Below, one piece after another: positions 48,168 to 56,795 of a stretch of DNA of 64,000 nt. The notes beneath the pieces were generated by a model, which was not told the origin of the DNA, searched no databases, and worked only from the letters and a program-made list of their open reading frames with translations. Positions within the stretch are counted from its first letter, which is position 1. Each line of letters starts with the position of its first letter. Source of the stretch: Afipia sp. Root123D2 (GTDB lineage Bacteria > Pseudomonadota > Alphaproteobacteria > Rhizobiales > Xanthobacteraceae); the NCBI RefSeq assembly GCF_001425835.1, contig NZ_LMDP01000003.1:1-64000 (forward strand), given 5' to 3'. A program made the translations under genes and the position numbers.

Positions 48168-49222
48168 CACGCGACGATACACTTCGCAAAGCCGTCGCGG
48201 ATTTTCTGCTCAGGCAGTTCGCGTCCGATGAAAACCAGACGGCTCACACGCGCTTCATCATCCTTCCATTTGCGCTGATGGTCGCCCTCCAGCATCATGT
48301 GGACGCCCTGAAACACATAGCGGTCGTCGTCGCCCTGGAACGCCAAAATCCCCTTCGACCGCAAAATGTTCATGCCATCCTCGGCGACCAGCTGCTGCAG
48401 CCACGGCATGAATTTGGTTGGGTCAAGCGGCTTGTCGGAATGCAGCGACAGCGACTGCATGTCCTCGTCGTGATAGTGCTTCATCCCGTGATGGGCGTGA
48501 TCGTGATGATGGTGGTCATGGCCGTCATGGTGATGATCGTGGCCGTGGTCATGATCGTGGCTATCGTCTTCGAGGAAGCCTGGTTCAATTTCCAGAATAC
48601 GATCGAGATCGAATGCACCGCGCCCGAGCACGTCGGACAGTTGCACCTGGCAGCGTTCGGTGCGGTGCAGCGTCGCATAAGGATTGATCGCGCGAATTCG
48701 CGCCTCGACCTCAGCCAGTTCCGGCTTGCTGACCAGATCGGTCTTGTTGAGCACGATAACGTCGGCGAACGCGATCTGGTTCTTGGCTTCCGGCGCGTCC
48801 TTGAGGCGGCTCGACAGCCACTTCGCGTCGGCCACCGTCACCACCGCATCGAGCGCGGTCTTCTCCCGCACGTCCTCATCGACGAAAAACGTCTGTGCCA
48901 CAGGGGCGGGATCGGCCAGCCCGGTTGTTTCGAGGATGATGGCGTCGAACTTGCCCTTGCGCTTCATCAGCCCGTCGAGGATACGCACGAGGTCGCCGCG
49001 CACGGTGCAGCAGACGCAGCCATTGTTCATTTCGAAGACCTCTTCATCGGCGCCGATGATGAGGTCGTTGTCGATGCCGATCTCGCCGAATTCATTGACG
49101 ATCACGGCGTATTTCTTGCCGTGGTTTTCCGACAGGATGCGATTGAGCAGCGTGGTCTTTCCGGCACCGAGATAGCCGGTCAGAACGGTCACGGGGATTT
49201 TGTTGGCGGCGACGTCAGACAT
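48167..49222 (-). CDS. COG0523 (CobW/ZigA-type) GTP-dependent metallochaperone
   Basis: A 351-residue G3E GTPase. It has the P-loop VTVLTGYLGAGKTTLLNRIL (about 11-30), the metal-site motif GCVCC (about 67-71, CxCC), ETTGLADPAPV, and the NKTD base-recognition motif. A His/Asp-rich loop (HDHDHGHDHHHDGHDHHHHD, about 218-245) and the C-terminal CobW domain follow. Zn-regulated members deliver zinc to enzymes when zinc is scarce. GGAG precedes the ATG at 49222. The gene lies 50 bases after znuA on the same strand, so it may be part of the Zur-controlled unit. Confidence 0.93.
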   Translation of the reverse strand: MSDVAANKIPVTVLTGYLGAGKTTLLNRILSENHGKKYAVIVNEFGEIGIDNDLIIGADEEVFEMNNGCVCCTVRGDLVRILDGLMKRKGKFDAIILETTGLADPAPVAQTFFVDEDVREKTALDAVVTVADAKWLSSRLKDAPEAKNQIAFADVIVLNKTDLVSKPELAEVEARIRAINPYATLHRTERCQVQLSDVLGRGAFDLDRILEIEPGFLEDDSHDHDHGHDHHHDGHDHHHHDHAHHGMKHYHDEDMQSLSLHSDKPLDPTKFMPWLQQLVAEDGMNILRSKGILAFQGDDDRYVFQGVHMMLEGDHQRKWKDDEARVSRLVFIGRELPEQKIRDGFAKCIVA

Positions 49223-49272
49223 GAAAACTCCAGGCACATCAATGCGCGCCCGGCGACAGGGTGGCCCCTGCC

Positions 49273-50190
49273 CTAGCTCGACAGCGCGCTGGTCAGGGCC
49301 TTTATATTGTGCCGGACCATGTCAATGTAAGTGGGTGCGGGGCCGTTTTCCTCGGTCAAACTGTCCGAATAGAGCGTTTCGCCCACCTTGGCCCCGGTCT
49401 CGGCGGCAATCCGGCGCATCAGCCGTGGATCGCTGATATTTTCCAGAAAAATTGCCGGAATTTTCCGCTTTTTGATCTGGGTGATGATGGCCGCGATGTC
49501 CCGCGCGCTTGGCTCGGAGTCAGTTGAAACGCCCTGTGGGGAGATGAACGAAATGCCGTAGGCCGCGGCGAAATAGCCAAAAGCATTGTGACTCGAAATC
49601 ACGCTGCGGCGGTCCTGCGGAATTTTCGCCATAGCCTCGCGCACCTCGCGGTCGAGATCATCGAGTTTCGCCAGATAGGCCGCCGCGTTGGCCCTGTAGA
49701 TTTCCGCGCCGGCCGGATCGACCGCGATCAAGGCATCCCGGATGTTGGTGACGTAGACCTTGGCATTGACGACAGATTGCCACGCATGCGGATCGGCCTC
49801 ATCGGGATGATCGTGGCCATGGCTATCGCCCGAGGTGACATCGCGCGGTTTGATGTTTCTGGTCGCAACCACCGTCGTCGCCTGACGGCTGGACGAGCCG
49901 ACCAGACGCGGCAGCCAGCCTTCAAGGCCGAGGCCGTTGACGATCACCAGTCGCGCGTTGGCTATTGTCCGGGCAGCGGCCGGCGACGGTGTGTAGACGT
50001 GAGTGTCTCCATTGGGGCCAACCAGCGTAGTCACCGCAACCCGGTCGCCGCCGACGTTACGGGCGAAATCGCCAAGGATTGAAAATGTCGCGACGACGTT
50101 CAGCTTCTCCTCCGCAACGGCCGGAGATGCCATCGCGGCCAAAGTCAGGATCGCCATCGCAAGCCAGCGGTGTATCGTTTGCCTGATCAT
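49273..50190 (-). CDS. znuA: Zinc ABC transporter substrate-binding protein
   Basis: A 305-residue periplasmic receptor of the cluster A-I metal family. Signal peptide WLAMAILTLAAMASPAVAEE; then VVATFSILGDFARNVGGDRV, the first His ligand in VGPNGDTHVYTPSP (about 67), a short His/Asp loop (SGDSHGHDHPDEADPHAWQS) with the second His, the third in SVISSHNAFGYF and the Asp/Glu in ISPQGVSTDSEPSARDIA. The short His loop and the Zur box at the operon head favour zinc over manganese. Its ATG overlaps the stop of the permease gene by four bases. Confidence 0.92.
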   Translation of the reverse strand: MIRQTIHRWLAMAILTLAAMASPAVAEEKLNVVATFSILGDFARNVGGDRVAVTTLVGPNGDTHVYTPSPAAARTIANARLVIVNGLGLEGWLPRLVGSSSRQATTVVATRNIKPRDVTSGDSHGHDHPDEADPHAWQSVVNAKVYVTNIRDALIAVDPAGAEIYRANAAAYLAKLDDLDREVREAMAKIPQDRRSVISSHNAFGYFAAAYGISFISPQGVSTDSEPSARDIAAIITQIKKRKIPAIFLENISDPRLMRRIAAETGAKVGETLYSDSLTEENGPAPTYIDMVRHNIKALTSALSS

Positions 50191-51053
50191 GCTTCGAGAT
50201 GCCGGCCGGGGAATAGCTGGCGCACCAGCCCGCTGACGCTGCCGAACAGCAGCGAAACGATATAAAGCCCCGCCGCGACCAGAATGATCGCCGGGCCGGA
50301 CGGGACCTTGGTGTGGAACGACAGCACCAGCCCGGCGTAACCGGACAGCATCGCGGCGGCGACGGCAATCAAGATCATCCCGGTGATGTCGCGCGACCAG
50401 AACCTCGCGATGCCTGCGGGCAGGATCATCAGTCCCACCGCCAGCAGCGTGCCGAGCGCGTGAAAGCCGTTGACGAGATTGATCACCACCAGCGCCAGAA
50501 ACGTCAAATGCGCGGGCGCGCCGGCACGGCTCACCGTGCGCAGAAACACCGGATCGACGCACTCGATCACTAGCGGACGATAGATGATCGCAAGCAATAT
50601 CAGCGTGATCGTCGCATTGAACGCGATGACCAGTAGCGTCTGGTCGTCCATCGCGAGAATGTTGCCGAACAGCACATGCAGCAGGTCGATATTGGTGCCG
50701 CGGATCGAAACGATCGTCACGCCGAGTGCCAGCGACACCAGATAGAATGTCGCCAGCGACGCGTCCTCCTTCAATTCGGTAACGCGGGCAATGGCGCCGG
50801 CAAGAATGGCCACTGTGAATCCGGCAACCAGGCCGCCGAACGTCATCGCGAACAGATTGAGACCGGAGAGCAGAAAGCCGATCGCCGCCCCCGGCAGAAT
50901 CGCGTGGGCCATGGCGTCGCCGACGAGGCTCATCCGGCGCAACATCAGAAAGACGCCGATCGGCGCGCCGCCGAGCGCCAGCGCGATCACGCCGGCCAGC
51001 GCACGGCGCATGAACTCGAATTCAAGGAACGGAGCGATCAGCGCGTCATACAT
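50187..51053 (-). CDS. znuB: Zinc ABC transporter permease
   Basis: A 288-residue membrane protein with about eight helices. It opens MYDALIAPFLEFEFMRRALA, has VFLMLRRMSLVGDAMAHAIL (the family's 'rr.slvgDalaHa' motif, about 38-57), and further FYLVSLALGVTIVSIRGTNI and ALGTLLAVGLMILPAGIARF. An upstream in-frame start at 51179 lies inside znuC; the ATG at 51053 is six bases past the znuC stop. It forms the channel for zinc import with ZnuC. Confidence 0.93.
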   Translation of the reverse strand: MYDALIAPFLEFEFMRRALAGVIALALGGAPIGVFLMLRRMSLVGDAMAHAILPGAAIGFLLSGLNLFAMTFGGLVAGFTVAILAGAIARVTELKEDASLATFYLVSLALGVTIVSIRGTNIDLLHVLFGNILAMDDQTLLVIAFNATITLILLAIIYRPLVIECVDPVFLRTVSRAGAPAHLTFLALVVINLVNGFHALGTLLAVGLMILPAGIARFWSRDITGMILIAVAAAMLSGYAGLVLSFHTKVPSGPAIILVAAGLYIVSLLFGSVSGLVRQLFPGRHLEA

Positions 51054-51058
51054 GATGA

Positions 51059-51820
51059 TCAGGCCGCCTGTGGCGGCGCTTCCTCGACGCACGGCTCGGC
51101 CGCGTCGTCGAAGGCTTCGCACATCCGCCGCGCGGTGCGCAGATTGTCCGCCGTCAGCACGTCGGCGGTCGCCCCCCACGCCACCGGCGAGCGCGCGAGC
51201 AGCAGCGTTTCGGGAAATTCGGTACGTACCAGATCCATGTCGTGCAGCGCCGCCACCACGGTGCGCTGCTCGGTGTGCCAGCGCCGGACCAGATCGATCA
51301 GGTCGGCGGAGGTCTTGGCGTCGATGGCGTTGAACGGCTCGTCGAGCACGATCACGCGCGCATCCTGCAGAAGTACGCGGGCGAACAGCATCCGCTGCAT
51401 CTGGCCGCCGGACAGCGTGCCGATCGCGCGGCTCTCGAACCCGTTCAGGCCGACAGCCGCGAGCGCCTCTGCGATCCGGTCACGCTCGTGCCGGCCGATG
51501 CCGCCGAACAGGCCGTTGCGGCGCCACAGGCCGGTGCCGACGAAATCGAACACCGAAATCGGGAAGCTGCGGTCGATATCCGCGGTCTGCGGCAGATAGG
51601 CGATGTCGCGGGCATGGAGGCCGCCGAGACCGATGGTCCCTGCCAGCGGCCTGAGGATCCCGACGATGCCGCGAAACAGCGTCGACTTGCCGGCGCCGTT
51701 CGGGCCGACCACCGCGAGAAGGGTACCGGGCGCGATCTCACCGCTGAGATGATGCACAGCAGGATGCCGGTCGTATCCCAGCGTGACGTTCCGGAATTGC
51801 AGCTGGGCCATCATGGTCAT
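51059..51820 (-). CDS. znuC: Zinc ABC transporter ATP-binding protein
   Basis: A 253-residue ATPase. Walker A VVGPNGAGKSTLFRG (about 36-50), Q-loop LPQTADIDRSFP, signature LSGGQMQRMLFARVLLQD (about 142-159), Walker B VIVLDEPFNAID and the H-loop VAALHDMD are all present. The start ATG at 51820 overlaps the stop of the upstream His-rich gene (ATGA), so the genes are cotranslated. It powers the ZnuB permease. Confidence 0.95.
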   Translation of the reverse strand: MTMMAQLQFRNVTLGYDRHPAVHHLSGEIAPGTLLAVVGPNGAGKSTLFRGIVGILRPLAGTIGLGGLHARDIAYLPQTADIDRSFPISVFDFVGTGLWRRNGLFGGIGRHERDRIAEALAAVGLNGFESRAIGTLSGGQMQRMLFARVLLQDARVIVLDEPFNAIDAKTSADLIDLVRRWHTEQRTVVAALHDMDLVRTEFPETLLLARSPVAWGATADVLTADNLRTARRMCEAFDDAAEPCVEEAPPQAA

Positions 51821-52020
51821 TTCATCGCCAGCCAGACAATGGCCCAGAGACCGGCGCTGAGCGCCATCGCGCCGGTCAAGCGCGCTGCCAGCGTCATCCG
51901 CAGGATCGACCACTGAGCCGCCTGAGCGGGATGAGGGGCCGCCGGATCATGGTTGTGCGGATGGCCGTGTCCATGGTCATGGGCGTGCGGGTGGGCGTGA
52001 GAGGCGTGCGAATGGGCCAT
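51817..52020 (-). CDS. 67-residue His-rich membrane protein at the head of the zinc operon
   Basis: ATG at 52020 opens a frame MAHSHASHAHPHAHDHGHGH with 13 His in the first 31 residues, followed by a single helix LTGAMALSAGLWAIVWLAM (about 48-66) and a Lys as last residue. So it is a His-rich tail on one C-terminal membrane anchor. It is the first gene after the Zur box and overlaps znuC by four bases, so it must be co-expressed with zinc uptake when zinc is low. It may catch zinc for ZnuA/ZnuB or act as a storage or sensing tail. It matches no named family I can recall. Confidence 0.72.
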   Translation of the reverse strand: MAHSHASHAHPHAHDHGHGHPHNHDPAAPHPAQAAQWSILRMTLAARLTGAMALSAGLWAIVWLAMK

Positions 52021-52067
52021 GGAACACTCTGACCAGCCCCACGGGCGGCCTGCGGTAAAAACCATAA

Positions 52068-52084
52068 ATGTTATAATATAACAT
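52068..52084. promoter_or_regulatory. Zur box
   Basis: ATGTTATAATATAACAT is a 17-base dyad, perfect apart from the central base. It matches the alphaproteobacterial Zur site TGTTATANNATAACA. It covers the predicted -10 box and lies 48 bases before the His-rich/znuCBA operon, so zinc-loaded Zur would block transcription. Confidence 0.85.
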
Positions 52085-52101
52085 ATCATTTGGCCGGTAA
52101 A
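52073..52101 (-). promoter_or_regulatory. Predicted promoter of the zinc operon
   Basis: On the minus strand, TTTACC (52096-52101), 17 bases, TATTAT (52073-52078). The -10 element lies inside the Zur box. Confidence 0.55.
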
Positions 52102-52136
52102 CGGCAATGGCTTCGCTCACCGAAAATCGCTGAAAT

Positions 52137-52511
52137 TCAGGCCAGATGGCGCATCAGCGCCAGCCCCGCCGCCAGACCGGCAAGCGCCAGAGCGACTGAG
52201 CCGAGCACGTAGGCGACCGCCAGTCCGATCTCGCCCCGCTCGTAGAGCAAAGCGGCGTCCAGCGAGAACGCCGAAAAGGTGGTGTAGCCGCCGAGAATGC
52301 CGGTCATGACGAACAACCGCCACGGCTGCGCCGCCTGCCCCTTGAATGCCAGGTAGCCGGCGATCAGCCCCATCACCAGCGAGCCGGAGATATTGATGAG
52401 GAAGGTGCCGAAGGGAAAATGCGTTCCGAACAGGCGGGCGCAGAGCATGTTGACGGCATGGCGGAGCGACGCACCGAGACCGCCACCGACAAAGACAAGC
52501 AAATAAGACAT
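52137..52511 (-). CDS. crcB: Fluoride ion channel CrcB/Fluc
   Basis: A 124-residue protein with four helices. Family marks are FVGGGLGASLRHAVNM, FPFGTFLINISGSLVMGLIA (with the essential Asn) and GILGGYTTFSAFSLDAALL (the Phe-box and TTFS motif). Fluc dimers export fluoride. The start at 52511 is chosen because upstream in-frame residues are not family-like. No fluoride riboswitch pattern was found before it; a terminator of sodB stands there instead. Confidence 0.95.
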   Translation of the reverse strand: MSYLLVFVGGGLGASLRHAVNMLCARLFGTHFPFGTFLINISGSLVMGLIAGYLAFKGQAAQPWRLFVMTGILGGYTTFSAFSLDAALLYERGEIGLAVAYVLGSVALALAGLAAGLALMRHLA

Positions 52512-52546
52512 TGCACCAGCCCCTGCCCGGCTATTTCCGAGCCTCA

Positions 52547-52577
52547 TAAAAGCGGGGCCGCATCTCTGGGGCCCCGC
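52547..52577 (-). terminator. Rho-independent terminator of sodB
   Basis: On the minus strand, AGCGGGGCC-ccagagatg-CGGCCCCGCT followed by TTT; it lies 25 bases past the sodB stop and ahead of crcB. Confidence 0.85.
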
Positions 52578-52601
52578 TGAATGATATCGCGTCAGATGAC
52601 G

Positions 52602-53201
52602 TCAAGAAGCTTTCGAGAACAGGTCCTCGACATATTCCCAGTTCACCAGATGATCGACGAACGCCTTGAGATAATCGGGACGACGATTGCGATAATCGAT
52701 GTAGTACGAGTGTTCCCAGACGTCGACGCCGAGAATCGGGGTGGCGCCGTGAACCAGCGGATTCTCGCCGTTGGGCGTCTTGGACACTTCGAGCTTGCCG
52801 TTCTTCACCGACAGCCACGCCCAGCCCGAGCCGAATTGGCCGGCGCCGGCGGCGGCGAAATCGGTCTTGAACTTCTCGAAACCACCGAGATCCTCATCGA
52901 TCTTCTTGGCGAGTTTGCCAGGCAGCTTGTCGCCGCCGCCATTGGGCTTCATCCAATTCCAGAAATGCAGATGATTGTAATGCTGGCCGGCATTGTTGAA
53001 GAGCGGCGCATTCTTGCCGAACGAGCCTTTCACGATCTCTTCAAGCGACTTGCCTTCGAATTCGGTGCCCTTCAGCAGGTTGTTGCCGTTGGTCACGTAG
53101 GCCTGGTGATGCTTGTCGTGATGGTATTCGAGCGTCTCCTTCGACATGTGGGGCTGGAGCGCATCGTAAGCGAAAGGCAAATTCGGGAGAGTGAAGGTCA
53201 T
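52602..53201 (-). CDS. sodB: Superoxide dismutase [Fe]
   Basis: A 199-residue cytosolic enzyme that converts superoxide to oxygen and peroxide. Metal ligands are His27 (in EYHHDKHHQAYV), His77 (NHLHFWNWM), and the Asp and His of GVDVWEHSYYIDYRNRR. Gln73 in NAGQHYNH is the iron-type position; manganese enzymes have Gly there and Gln further on. Single gene, well terminated. Confidence 0.96.
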   Translation of the reverse strand: MTFTLPNLPFAYDALQPHMSKETLEYHHDKHHQAYVTNGNNLLKGTEFEGKSLEEIVKGSFGKNAPLFNNAGQHYNHLHFWNWMKPNGGGDKLPGKLAKKIDEDLGGFEKFKTDFAAAGAGQFGSGWAWLSVKNGKLEVSKTPNGENPLVHGATPILGVDVWEHSYYIDYRNRRPDYLKAFVDHLVNWEYVEDLFSKAS

Positions 53202-53308
53202 GGGATAACATCCGCAATTATGGGAGACAGGTACTCAACGCGCCTCCTTATAGAAGGTTTCGCGCGCCAGAGACAGTCAATATGAGGCCGCAGGGCGGCG
53301 CCGCAATG

Positions 53309-54550
53309 TTATGCGGCGCTGGCCAGTGCGCCGGCCGGTTCTTCTTTGGATTTCGGCGGACGGACGTTCATCAGCATCTGGAAAGAGCCGGCCACGATCC
53401 CGATTACCACCGCGCTTTTCCACGCCATGTCGTAGTTGCCCATGTGCTCGTAGATCACGCCGCTCCCCCACGCGCCGATGAAGGAGCCGACCTGATGGCT
53501 CAGGAACGCGATACCGGTCAACGTCGCCATGAAGCGCAGCCCGAACAGTTGCGCGACAAGGCCGTTGACCAGCGGCACGACACCGAGCCACAGCGAGCCC
53601 ATCACCGCAGCGAATACCATTGTCGACATCACCGACGCCGGAAACGAGAAATAGAGCGCGATCGCCAGTGAGCGGACGATATAGATGCCGCCGAGCAGGA
53701 TTTGCTTCGGATAGCGCCCGCCGAGCCAGCCGAACGCATAGGAGCCGATCACATTGAAAAAACCGATGATGGCGAGCGCGGTCGCACCGAGCGAGGGGTC
53801 AAGCCCGCAAATCGCCAGATAGTTCGGCAGATGCGTGGTGAGAAAGACAAGCTGCAGCCCGCAGACGAAGAAAGCAATCGCCATCACGACATAGCCGGAA
53901 TGGCCAAGCGCCGTTTGCACCACCGCACCGAGCGACTGCTCGACGTCATCGGCCTTGTCGATCTCGATCTTGTCGGCCAAGCCGGCACCGAAGGCGGACG
54001 GCAGCATGACCACAACCAGCCCGAGGAAACCGACCAGCGCGATCTGCCAGCCAGCTTGCGAAATCAGCGTCTGCGCCATCGGCGATGCCAGCACGAGACC
54101 GAGCGAGCCTGCCGCCGAGATCGCGCCCATGGTCACACTGCGCTGGGCCGGCGACACGGTGCGCGCCGCCACCGTCATGCTCATGCTCGAGGCCGTGCAT
54201 GACAATGCAATGCCGACGCAGATGCCGGCGCCGAATGTGAACATCAACGCCGAATTGGCGAAGATCATGGCGACGAGGCCAAGCGCATAGATCAAGGCGC
54301 CGCCGACCATGATATAGCGCGAGCCGTAGCGATCGGCGACCACGCCGACGACCGGCTGCGTGATACCCCAGACGATATTCTGAATGGCGATCGCCATCGA
54401 GAAATCGGCCGTGGTGATGCCGATGTCGTGGATGACCGACGGCTGAAACAGCCCGAAGCTCTGCCGCATCCCCATCGAGAGGCTCAGCATCGTCGCCGCG
54501 CCGATCAGAATCGACCAACGCTGGAATGAACTCAGTTGACCCGCATGCAT
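53309..54550 (-). CDS. MFS transporter, OFA-like family
   Basis: A 413-residue membrane protein with 12 helices. From ATG 54550: LSMGMRQSFGLFQPSVIHDI, QNIVWGITQPVVGVVADRYG (the GxxaDryG motif of loop 2-3), a central loop (residues about 200-225 with DKIEIDKADDVEQSL) and GFFNVIGSYAFGWLGGRYPK. The general look is that of oxalate/formate antiporter-type proteins or of other monocarboxylate transporters. The chain ends in the Lys/Glu-rich PPKSKEEPAG. Divergent from the GNAT gene. The substrate is unknown. Confidence 0.88.
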   Translation of the reverse strand: MHAGQLSSFQRWSILIGAATMLSLSMGMRQSFGLFQPSVIHDIGITTADFSMAIAIQNIVWGITQPVVGVVADRYGSRYIMVGGALIYALGLVAMIFANSALMFTFGAGICVGIALSCTASSMSMTVAARTVSPAQRSVTMGAISAAGSLGLVLASPMAQTLISQAGWQIALVGFLGLVVVMLPSAFGAGLADKIEIDKADDVEQSLGAVVQTALGHSGYVVMAIAFFVCGLQLVFLTTHLPNYLAICGLDPSLGATALAIIGFFNVIGSYAFGWLGGRYPKQILLGGIYIVRSLAIALYFSFPASVMSTMVFAAVMGSLWLGVVPLVNGLVAQLFGLRFMATLTGIAFLSHQVGSFIGAWGSGVIYEHMGNYDMAWKSAVVIGIVAGSFQMLMNVRPPKSKEEPAGALASAA

Positions 54551-54671
54551 GTGAAATGTTTCCCCGGCCTTGCCGGTCTCGAAATTTTTCCTACTCTGGC
54601 ACCGTAATTGACAGGTGACCATCCTCGGGACTTGCAATAATGAGCTGCAGTTTCTGCAGGGGTCGTAACCA

Positions 54672-55238
54672 ATGAGCATCGAGATCGATATCCGTACCGG
54701 CGACGCCGGCTGGCCCGCCGCCAGACCACTGCTGACCTCGATCTGGCCGCCCGGCGGCCCGATCGAGTGGGCGCATCCGGACCTGCGGTTGATGATCGAG
54801 GCGCCCGATCAGGGTGTCGTTTCTCATGCCGGCATCTATCGCCGCACCGGCACATGGAAAGGCCGCAGGGTACGCATTGCAGGCATCGGCGGCGTTTGCA
54901 CGCATCCGGATTTTCGCCGTCATGGTTATGCCAGTATCGCACTCAACGCTGCGGTGCAGACGCTACGGGACGAACACGCCAGTGACTTTATCCTGCTGGT
55001 CTGCGAACCGCACAATTTCGCATTCTACCAGGCGCGCGGCTGGCACCCGTTCGAGGGCGAACTTCATGTCGAACAGAATGGCAAGACCGTTCGTTTCGAG
55101 GCGATGACACCCCATGTCTTCGACATGCGCTATCGGCCCCGACGGCGTGATCGACCTGTGCGGCCTGCCGTGGTGACGGCATGCCACCGACAATTTGATT
55201 CAAGGCTGCGCCGATCAGGGATGCGCTTATCACAGTAG
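54672..55238 (+). CDS. GNAT-family acetyltransferase with altered C-terminus
   Basis: A 188-residue acetyl-CoA transferase. The substrate side is IRTGDAGWPAARPLLTSIWP, and the acetyl-CoA motif GGVCTHPDFRRHGYASIALN (about 75-94) is typical, followed by FILLVCEPHNFAFYQARGWH. The family end 'IDLCGLPW' is encoded in the next frame (stop at 55174-55176), so the present frame has been shifted near 55128 and reads a basic tail of about 35 residues. Enzyme core is whole. Homologues with this ending include NodA-like and aminoglycoside-type N-acyltransferases. Confidence 0.8.
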   Translation: MSIEIDIRTGDAGWPAARPLLTSIWPPGGPIEWAHPDLRLMIEAPDQGVVSHAGIYRRTGTWKGRRVRIAGIGGVCTHPDFRRHGYASIALNAAVQTLRDEHASDFILLVCEPHNFAFYQARGWHPFEGELHVEQNGKTVRFEAMTPHVFDMRYRPRRRDRPVRPAVVTACHRQFDSRLRRSGMRLSQ

Positions 55239-55332
55239 CCTGCCTCGACGGCTCATGGGTACAATCTACCTTTCGAGCGCAACCTTTACCGAGCAAGGAC
55301 GTTCACTTCCCCGTCCGGAATTCGGAGCTTCC

Positions 55333-56652
55333 ATGCAAACAGAAACGGTTGTCGGCGACGGTCATATCGACACGGCAGATGTGCGGCGCCGCCTGAAGTC
55401 GATTTTCATCGGCTCGATGGGCAATCTCGTCGAATGGTATGATTTCTACGCCTACACCGCGTTCGCGCTTTACTTCGCACCGAAATTCTTCCCGCAAAGC
55501 GATCCGGTGGTCCAGCAGCTCAATGCTGCCGTGCTGTTCGCCGCGACCTTCCTGATGCGGCCGTTCGGCGGATGGCTATTCGGATACATCGGTGACAAAT
55601 ACGGCCGACGGCTCTCCTTGACGCTGTCCGTCATATTCATGTGTTTCGGCTCGCTGATCATTGCAGTCACGCCAACCTATGAGACGATTGGCATTGCCGC
55701 GCCCATCGTCCTCGCCGTCGCGCGCATCATCGAGGGCCTCAGCCTTGGCGGCGAATACGGCGCCAGCGCAACTTACTTAAGCGAAATTGCCGACCCGCAG
55801 CATCGCGGCTTCTACTCCAGCTTCCAGTACGTCACCCTGATCGGCGGCCAGCTCACCGCGATCATCGTGCTGCTTCTGCTGCAGAACGTTTTTCTGACCG
55901 CGGATGAACTGCGAGCATGGGGCTGGCGAATCCCGTTCGTGATCGGCGCGATGCTGGCGATCTTTACCGCCGTCATGCGGCGCGGCATGCACGAGACCGA
56001 GGCATTCGAAGCATCGAAGTCGTCGGGCGAAGCCACCGGATCGATCCGGCGGCTGCTGAACTATCCGCGCGAACTGCTTCTGGTGATTGGCCTCACCGCC
56101 GGCGGCACCGCGGCGTTCTACACCTTCACCACGTACATGCAGACCTTCGTCAAGCTGTCGGTCGGGCTGACCGAGAACGAGACAACGCTGGTGATCTTCG
56201 GCTCGCTGCTGTTCGCATCGCTCCTGCAGCCGATATACGGCGCCATTTCGGACAGGATCGGACGCAAGCCGCTGCTGATGTTCTTCGGCATCGCCGGTAC
56301 GCTCGGAACAGTGCCGATTCTCACCACGCTGCACTCGGTCAAATCGCCGTTCGTCGCCTTCCTGCTGATTTGCGCGGCATGGCTTTTCGTCGCCGGCTAC
56401 ACCTCGATCAACGCCATCGTGAAGGCCGAGCTGTTTCCGACCAGCGTGCGCGCCATGGGTGTCGGTCTGCCCTACGCCATCACCGTGTCGCTGTTCGGCG
56501 GAACGGCACCTGCGGTGGCACTGTGGTTCAAGACCATCGGCCACGAGCAGTGGTTCTATTACTATCTGTCAGCGATCATCTTCGTGTCGCTGATCATCTA
56601 TTCGACGATGCGCGACACCAAACATACGTCGGCAATGCACCGGCACGTCTGA
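55333..56652 (+). CDS. MFS metabolite:H+ symporter (KgtP/ShiA type)
   Basis: A 439-residue transporter with 12 helices. The signature GNLVEWYDFYAYTAFALYFA (about 30-49) and LMRPFGGWLFGYIGDKYGRR (about 75-94) mark the MHS family; RIIEGLSLGGEYGASATYLS and SDRIGRKPLLMFFGIAG follow. GGAG six bases before ATG at 55333 fixes the start; an earlier in-frame start at 55195 overlaps the GNAT gene. Members import 2-oxoglutarate, citrate, proline/betaine or shikimate. Which one here is not evident. Confidence 0.92.
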   Translation: MQTETVVGDGHIDTADVRRRLKSIFIGSMGNLVEWYDFYAYTAFALYFAPKFFPQSDPVVQQLNAAVLFAATFLMRPFGGWLFGYIGDKYGRRLSLTLSVIFMCFGSLIIAVTPTYETIGIAAPIVLAVARIIEGLSLGGEYGASATYLSEIADPQHRGFYSSFQYVTLIGGQLTAIIVLLLLQNVFLTADELRAWGWRIPFVIGAMLAIFTAVMRRGMHETEAFEASKSSGEATGSIRRLLNYPRELLLVIGLTAGGTAAFYTFTTYMQTFVKLSVGLTENETTLVIFGSLLFASLLQPIYGAISDRIGRKPLLMFFGIAGTLGTVPILTTLHSVKSPFVAFLLICAAWLFVAGYTSINAIVKAELFPTSVRAMGVGLPYAITVSLFGGTAPAVALWFKTIGHEQWFYYYLSAIIFVSLIIYSTMRDTKHTSAMHRHV

Positions 56653-56674
56653 CGCGTTTTGCCGGATGCCCAGC

Positions 56675-56703
56675 AAAAAAGCCGCCCGAAAGGGCGGCTT
56701 TTG
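56675..56703. terminator. Bidirectional terminator
   Basis: AAAAAAGCCGCCC-gaa-AGGGCGGCTTTT, symmetric, serving the MFS gene from the left and the initiator tRNA from the right. Confidence 0.92.
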
Positions 56704-56718
56704 AGCAAACGCTATGTT

Positions 56719-56795
<77 letters not shown>

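Noticed and set aside
52512-52601. A fluoride riboswitch before crcB
   Set aside because: The conserved fluoride-switch core is absent; the only structure is the terminator of sodB.
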